Origin: CAYYYP01 sp964475985
GTDB taxonomy: Bacteria; Bdellovibrionota; UBA1018; CAYHWW01
Length of the DNA stretch: 15,661 nucleotides
Assembly: GCA_964475985.1 (NCBI GenBank)
Contig: CAYYYP010000061.1
Coordinates: 1 to 15,661, forward strand
Direction of reading: 5' to 3'
Part shown: piece by piece, positions 14,189-15,661 of the stretch
How the letters are laid out: each line of letters starts with the position of its first letter
Position numbering within the stretch: position 1 is the stretch's first letter
The notes under the pieces: model-generated
The model's database searches: none
Seen by the model: the letters and a program-made list of their open reading frames with translations, nothing else
What the model was told of the DNA's origin: nothing
Translations under genes and position numbers: made by a program

Positions 14189-15661
14189 TGCGCATTCGTC
14201 ATTCCGCCGATCGTATTCCCTCTCACCTTAAGCCCTACATCGTAGAGCAAAGCCAAGAGGGTTATACTCCCATCGATCATGCGGCTTGGCGGTACATTAT
14301 GCGGGTTTCCCGGGCATTTTTCCGGGATCATGCGCACGCTAAGTATTTAGATGGCTTAAACGAAACGGGCATTGAAACGGAACGGATCCCGCTCATCGAT
14401 GAAATGGATCTTTGTCTTTCTCAATTCGGCTGGGGGGCCGTGCCCGTGAGCGGATTCATTCCGCCCAGCGTTTTCATGGAGCTCATGGCTTTGGGCATCC
14501 TGCCCATCGCAGCGGAAATGCGGACGCTGGAACATCTGGACTACACCCCATCGCCGGATATCGTACACGAGGCGGCGGGCCATGGTCCTATCCTCGCTGA
14601 CCCTTTGTACGCGGCCTTTTTGCATGGCTGTGGGGAAATTGCTAAAAACTGCATTCTTACGAAAAAAGATATGGCGCAGTACGATGCCATAAAAATCCTT
14701 TCTGATTTAAAGGAAGATCCCCGTTCTACTCGCGAACAAATTGAAAAGGCCGAGGCAAATTTGAAAGAAGTTTCGGCAAAAAATACGGTGGCATCGGAAG
14801 CCACGCAGTTTGCACGTTTCATGTGGTGGACAGCGGAATATGGACTAGTAGGTACGCTTGAGAATCCAAAAATCTATGGCGCTGGTTTGCTTTCCAGTGT
14901 CAGTGAGTCGTTTCATTGTCTGAGTTCCAAGGTTAAAAAAATTCCGCTGACCGTGGAGTGCATTGAGCAAACCTATGACATTACGGAGCCCCAACCGCAG
15001 CTTTTTGTAACGCCAAGCTTTGAACATTTATTGGTGGTGGTGAGCGAGCTCGGCAAAGGATTTGCGTATAAAACGGGCGGTTTTGCAGCTTTAAGCAAGG
15101 CCGTAGAGAGCGAGTATACCACCACGGTCGTTTTGGATTCCGGCTTACAAATTTCTGGAGTGCTTACGCATTGGGAAAAACAACCGCCGGGTACTGCGGG
15201 CGGTGAAGACGCGTCCGGGCTGGCGAGTTATCTTAAGTTCGCCGGACCGGTTCAACTCTCATTTGAGAACCAGGAATTGCCTGGCCAAGGTATTGCCCTT
15301 CACTCGGGCGGATACAGCACACCCCTTGGAAGAGTGAAAGTTAAGTCTGGTAAAGCTAAATCCGTTTCAAAAGCTGTACTTTTCCATGAGCAGTCTACAA
15401 ATGAATTAGTTGCGCTTGGCGTAGCGGTTGGAAAATCGCTTGAATTGCTTTTTGTGGATAGCGGTTACCGTTTGGTCGGTACCCTGAGGTCCATAGTTAC
15501 GGTGCCCAACGATCCGTTAGCGAGACCTTTAATTTTCAAATTTCAAAATTGCTCAGTATGGAATGCATCAAATGAATTAGTTTATGATCCCCAGTGGGGC
15601 GAGTTCGACCTAGGTTGTGGTTCAGGTGAAATCGTAAGTGTGTTTGGCGGCGCGGCTGATC
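14185..15661 (+). CDS. aromatic amino acid hydroxylase (phenylalanine 4-monooxygenase-like), partial at right edge
   Basis: The frame stays open from the ATG at 14185 to the window end (492 codons visible), so the C-terminus is missing. The catalytic core belongs to pterin-dependent iron hydroxylases that convert phenylalanine to tyrosine or act on related aromatic amino acids. The iron ligands are present: H128 and H133 in PDIVHEAAGHGP, and E218 in FMWWTAEYGLVG. FGWGAVPVSGFIPP (81-94) matches the segment before the active site. In bacterial phenylalanine hydroxylases (about 260-300 residues) the protein would end soon after residue 270; here at least 220 more follow, with beta-rich, Gly-rich sequence I do not recognise. 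Long versions of this kind are known from Bacteroidetes and Bdellovibrio. The start overlaps the transporter stop; a second ATG follows directly. Peptide uptake plus aromatic hydroxylation suggests amino acid catabolism. Confidence 0.9.
   Translation, partial: MMRIRHSADRIPSHLKPYIVEQSQEGYTPIDHAAWRYIMRVSRAFFRDHAHAKYLDGLNETGIETERIPLIDEMDLCLSQFGWGAVPVSGFIPPSVFMELMALGILPIAAEMRTLEHLDYTPSPDIVHEAAGHGPILADPLYAAFLHGCGEIAKNCILTKKDMAQYDAIKILSDLKEDPRSTREQIEKAEANLKEVSAKNTVASEATQFARFMWWTAEYGLVGTLENPKIYGAGLLSSVSESFHCLSSKVKKIPLTVECIEQTYDITEPQPQLFVTPSFEHLLVVVSELGKGFAYKTGGFAALSKAVESEYTTTVVLDSGLQISGVLTHWEKQPPGTAGGEDASGLASYLKFAGPVQLSFENQELPGQGIALHSGGYSTPLGRVKVKSGKAKSVSKAVLFHEQSTNELVALGVAVGKSLELLFVDSGYRLVGTLRSIVTVPNDPLARPLIFKFQNCSVWNASNELVYDPQWGEFDLGCGSGEIVSVFGGAAD

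Noticed and set aside
1..15661. Mobile element, CRISPR array, tRNA or rRNA
   Set aside because: No transposase or integrase motif, terminal inverted repeats, spaced repeats, cloverleaf or rRNA-like sequence was seen on either strand.

Overview
The window looks like chromosomal DNA from a Gram-negative bacterium, most likely of the Bdellovibrionota (Bdellovibrio-like, predatory or related). The clues are a regulator with a TIGR02147/DUF4423-like C-terminus, a long aromatic amino acid hydroxylase of the kind seen in Bdellovibrio and Bacteroidetes, an RNase HI with a C-terminal hybrid-binding domain, and several secreted or peptide-uptake proteins. This assignment is inferred from protein style, not from a marker gene. 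I see no rRNA, tRNA, CRISPR or insertion sequence.

Layout. 50-1720 (+) encodes a family 5 peptide-binding protein. It converges on 1747-2676 (-), a putative XRE-type regulator. A 169-base divergent gap follows, with a perfect palindrome and a foldable leader, and then 2852-3919 (+), a secreted Gly-rich protein with no recognised family. Next, 4046-6794 (+) is a tandem array of three RpoH-type (sigma-32-like) sigma factor genes. Two are intact and the middle one is decayed. All three begin with a signal-peptide-like hydrophobic segment, which is contradictory for a cytoplasmic transcription factor. This array is the most unusual content of the window.

On the minus strand, read from 12753 down to 6861, lie a small uncharacterised protein, a periplasmic tail-specific protease (prc), a SWIM/SNF2 helicase and rnhA. 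The helicase stop codon directly abuts the rnhA start, so these two are probably coupled; helicase plus RNase H suggests handling of RNA polymerase stalls and R-loops. Divergently, 12833-14188 (+) encodes a POT-family peptide/proton symporter. It overlaps by four bases an aromatic amino acid hydroxylase that runs off the right edge. Together these suggest peptide uptake followed by phenylalanine/aromatic amino acid catabolism, fitting a protein-consuming lifestyle.

Main hypothesis: the sigma array encodes membrane-tethered or exported sigma factors, perhaps released by proteolysis. The predicted topology differs between the two intact copies, and the sequence alone cannot decide between tethering, export and mis-called starts.
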